Of a DNA stretch of 64,000 nucleotides, positions 62,428-64,000 are shown one piece after another. Source of the stretch: Acetobacterium tundrae (GTDB lineage Bacteria; Bacillota; Clostridia; Eubacteriales; Eubacteriaceae); assembly GCF_008086615.1 (NCBI RefSeq), contig NZ_RXYB01000001.1, positions 186,001 to 250,000 of the forward strand, given 5' to 3'. How positions within the stretch are numbered: the first letter of the stretch is position 1; each line of letters opens with the position of its first letter. The notes below the pieces were generated by a model, which was not told the DNA's origin, searched no databases, and worked only from the letters and a program-made list of their open reading frames with translations. A program made the translations under genes and the position numbers.

Positions 62428-63665
62428 ATGGGAAAAGTAAAACGGAAAAATAATAGACGAGTCAATTCATTAAAGAAAACAACTGTTGGCATCGTTTTTT
62501 TTTTATTGTAGCGATAATTGTTGTTTCAGGTTATCGTAGTAGCATGAGTATGCTTCTTGAGAAGAAAGAGTATACGGAGTCATATAAAACAGAAATGTAT
62601 TTTTTTAAAGATGTTGATTATCGAATACTTGATAATTTTTCAGCTAGTGATCTCTCACTAGCTGAGGGCGAAAAGGCCAATGGATATCAACCGCTCACCA
62701 ATACGCCAAAAGTTGTCAATACAGATTATTTAAATGAACAAATCAAAGTGATTGATACAATCATTTCAGAGGAGTATTATAATAACTGGGGCAGAATTGT
62801 TGGCGATATTGTTACAAATTATCAAGGGATGACCAGTATTACAAGTCAGATTGGGGAAACTGAGCGGGAACGCAAAAATTTCCTAATTGAATCGGTTCAA
62901 TACATGGGACTTGACTTGAATGGGTTGCAGGCAAAGCGTCAGAAGTTTGTTGGTTTACTCGGCGGACAAGAAAAAGAGATAACGCTTAATAATTTAGGAA
63001 TGCTTTCGAGTGGTTACGTTTATACAACGATTAAACCGGTTGAAAAAACATTAGATGAAAACATATTGCCGTATATCAATACTGCTTTTTTAGATTCAGT
63101 AAGCAAGATTGATCAAGAATCAGAAAGTCTTTTTAAAGTGGTCAACAACGATCATGTCTATGTTGCTTTTACAATTCCAGAAGATAAGAGTATAATGGGA
63201 GAGGATAAAGTGCTTTCTCTTAAAGCTGAGATGATGGGGACTGCAGATAGCGGAATTAATCAAGAATATTATGATTTTTTAATCAAACGGATCGATCAAC
63301 TTTATTATTTTCCGGAACTTCGGTTTGAGTATAATAAAAAAATATATTCTGGTTATTTTGTTGATATTGTAACAGCGGGTAATCAAAAGATAATTGTGCT
63401 GATGGTTAAAGATTATGTCAATGATTTTTCTGATGTGGTTATTGGGGATGCAGCAATATATATTCAAGATTACAATGCATTTGAAATACCTAAAAGTGCA
63501 GTATTTAAAGAAAATGGTGAAACAAAAGTAAATATTGTTACAAAAGACTATTTTAAAAATTCATTAGCCGTCTCGGTAGAAAAATATAACAATGGGGATG
63601 CGATATTGAAAGAAATAGATAATCCCAATTTAGGTAGTGGAATGCGAATAAGCATTCATCCATAA
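62428..63665 (+). CDS. HlyD/adaptor-like membrane protein interrupted by a frameshift at a T10 run
   Basis: ATG 62428 (AAGGTG six bases upstream) begins a basic tail MGKVKRKNNRR, but a run of ten T at 62495-62504 leads into a TAG a few codons on. A -1 shift, or one added T, continues as IVAIIVVSGYRSS and into 373 codons from 62544. The joined protein (~412 residues) would have a cytoplasmic tail, a transmembrane helix created exactly at the run, and an extracellular part resembling HlyD-like adaptors encoded next to yggS/sepF in clostridia. Possible causes: real mutation, polymerase slippage, or assembly error. Confidence 0.7.
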
Positions 63666-63677
63666 GGAAGTGAAAGT

Positions 63678-64000
63678 GTGATTTCTGATAATATTAATAA
63701 GATAAAAGCAGAGATTCCAAATAATGTAACGCTTGTTGCTGTCACCAAGTATCACAGCATTGAAGATACAAAAGCAGTGCTGGATGCGGGGGTCCATGAT
63801 CTAGGCGAAAGCAAGGTTCAGGATTTTTTAAAAAAATACGAAGAATTTGGAAATGAACCGCGTTGGCATTTTATTGGACATTTGCAAAAAAACAAAGTGA
63901 AGTACTTGATTGGAAAAACTTTTCTGATACATTCAGTCGATTCTCTCGAATTATTGGATGTAATTGAAAAGGAAAGCAAAAAACAAGAGACGGTTACGTC
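63678..64000 (+). CDS. PLP homeostasis protein YggS/YlmE, 5' part
   Basis: GTG 63678, with AAGGAAG seven bases upstream, opens a frame running off the window (107 codons seen). VTLVAVTKYHS holds the PLP lysine, followed by DLGESKVQDFLKK and RWHFIGHLQKNKVKYL, hallmarks of the YggS/PROSC family that carries and buffers PLP. In Firmicutes this gene leads into sepF and ylmG, consistent with the preceding membrane protein. Confidence 0.95.
   Translation, partial: MISDNINKIKAEIPNNVTLVAVTKYHSIEDTKAVLDAGVHDLGESKVQDFLKKYEEFGNEPRWHFIGHLQKNKVKYLIGKTFLIHSVDSLELLDVIEKESKKQETVT

Noticed and set aside
1-64000. CRISPR array, prophage or integrative element
   Set aside because: No regularly spaced repeats, integrase, phage structural or conjugation genes were seen; the tRNA-Pro at 62331 shows no attachment-site duplication within the window.

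Overview
The window is AT-rich and carries densely packed genes with strong Shine-Dalgarno sites, short and long-form clostridial enzymes, lipoprotein-anchored ABC transport and no outer-membrane genes. It looks like a low-GC anaerobic Firmicute of the class Clostridia. An Acetobacterium/Eubacterium-type acetogen is my best guess from gene content and style alone; nothing here proves the genus.

Layout. (1) 1-7373, minus strand: a near-complete histidine operon, hisZ-G-D-C-B-H-A-F-IE, tightly overlapped and driven from a clear promoter; no histidinol-phosphatase is present. (2) 7592-12844, plus: a membrane PAS protein with a degenerate GGDEF domain, a HAD phosphatase, rsmA, and an ABC exporter pair. 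(3) 12907-13800, minus: an FAH-family enzyme. (4) 14166-20306, plus: pyrimidine operon pyrB-I-C-F-K-D-E plus a PfpI/DJ-1 protein, preceded by an attenuator-like leader. (5) 20435-25473: a TipA-like MerR regulator, a 57-residue cysteine-rich membrane protein, and a divergon in which a parvulin foldase (minus) faces a MarR regulator plus a Lon protease (plus) across one 42-bp palindrome that contains both promoters. (6) 25578-32933: mutL-miaA-PLP enzyme-DUF896 fusion, M18 aminopeptidase, radC. (7) 33200-37381: pseudouridine synthase with an apparent ATC start, class A PBP with a Thr/Pro tail, cupin, nth. (8) 37470-42079: livJHMGF branched-chain amino acid transporter; then a MITE-like element. 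(9) 42517-48982: tig-clpP-clpX-lon-engB protein quality-control cluster, with a second Lon. (10) 49090-60125: queG, a 5' fragment of gltX, secD-secF, recJ-apt-rel-dtd-MBL hydrolase-hemZ. (11) 60384-64000: aspS, tRNA-Pro(GGG), a membrane-anchored adaptor-like protein interrupted at a T10 run, and the start of the YggS/YlmE gene.

Most of the window is core metabolism and housekeeping. The less ordinary items are regulatory or structural: the palindromic foldase/Lon divergon, mutually exclusive hairpins before pyrB, two copies of a structured ~100-bp element in front of the pseudouridine synthase and the second lon, the ATC start, a probably leaderless mutL, the DUF896 protein fused to a duplicated 44-residue unit with an internal ribosome site, the gltX remnant, the MITE, and the frameshift at a homopolymer in the adaptor-like gene. 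All functional statements are from reading the sequence and family knowledge; no database search was run.
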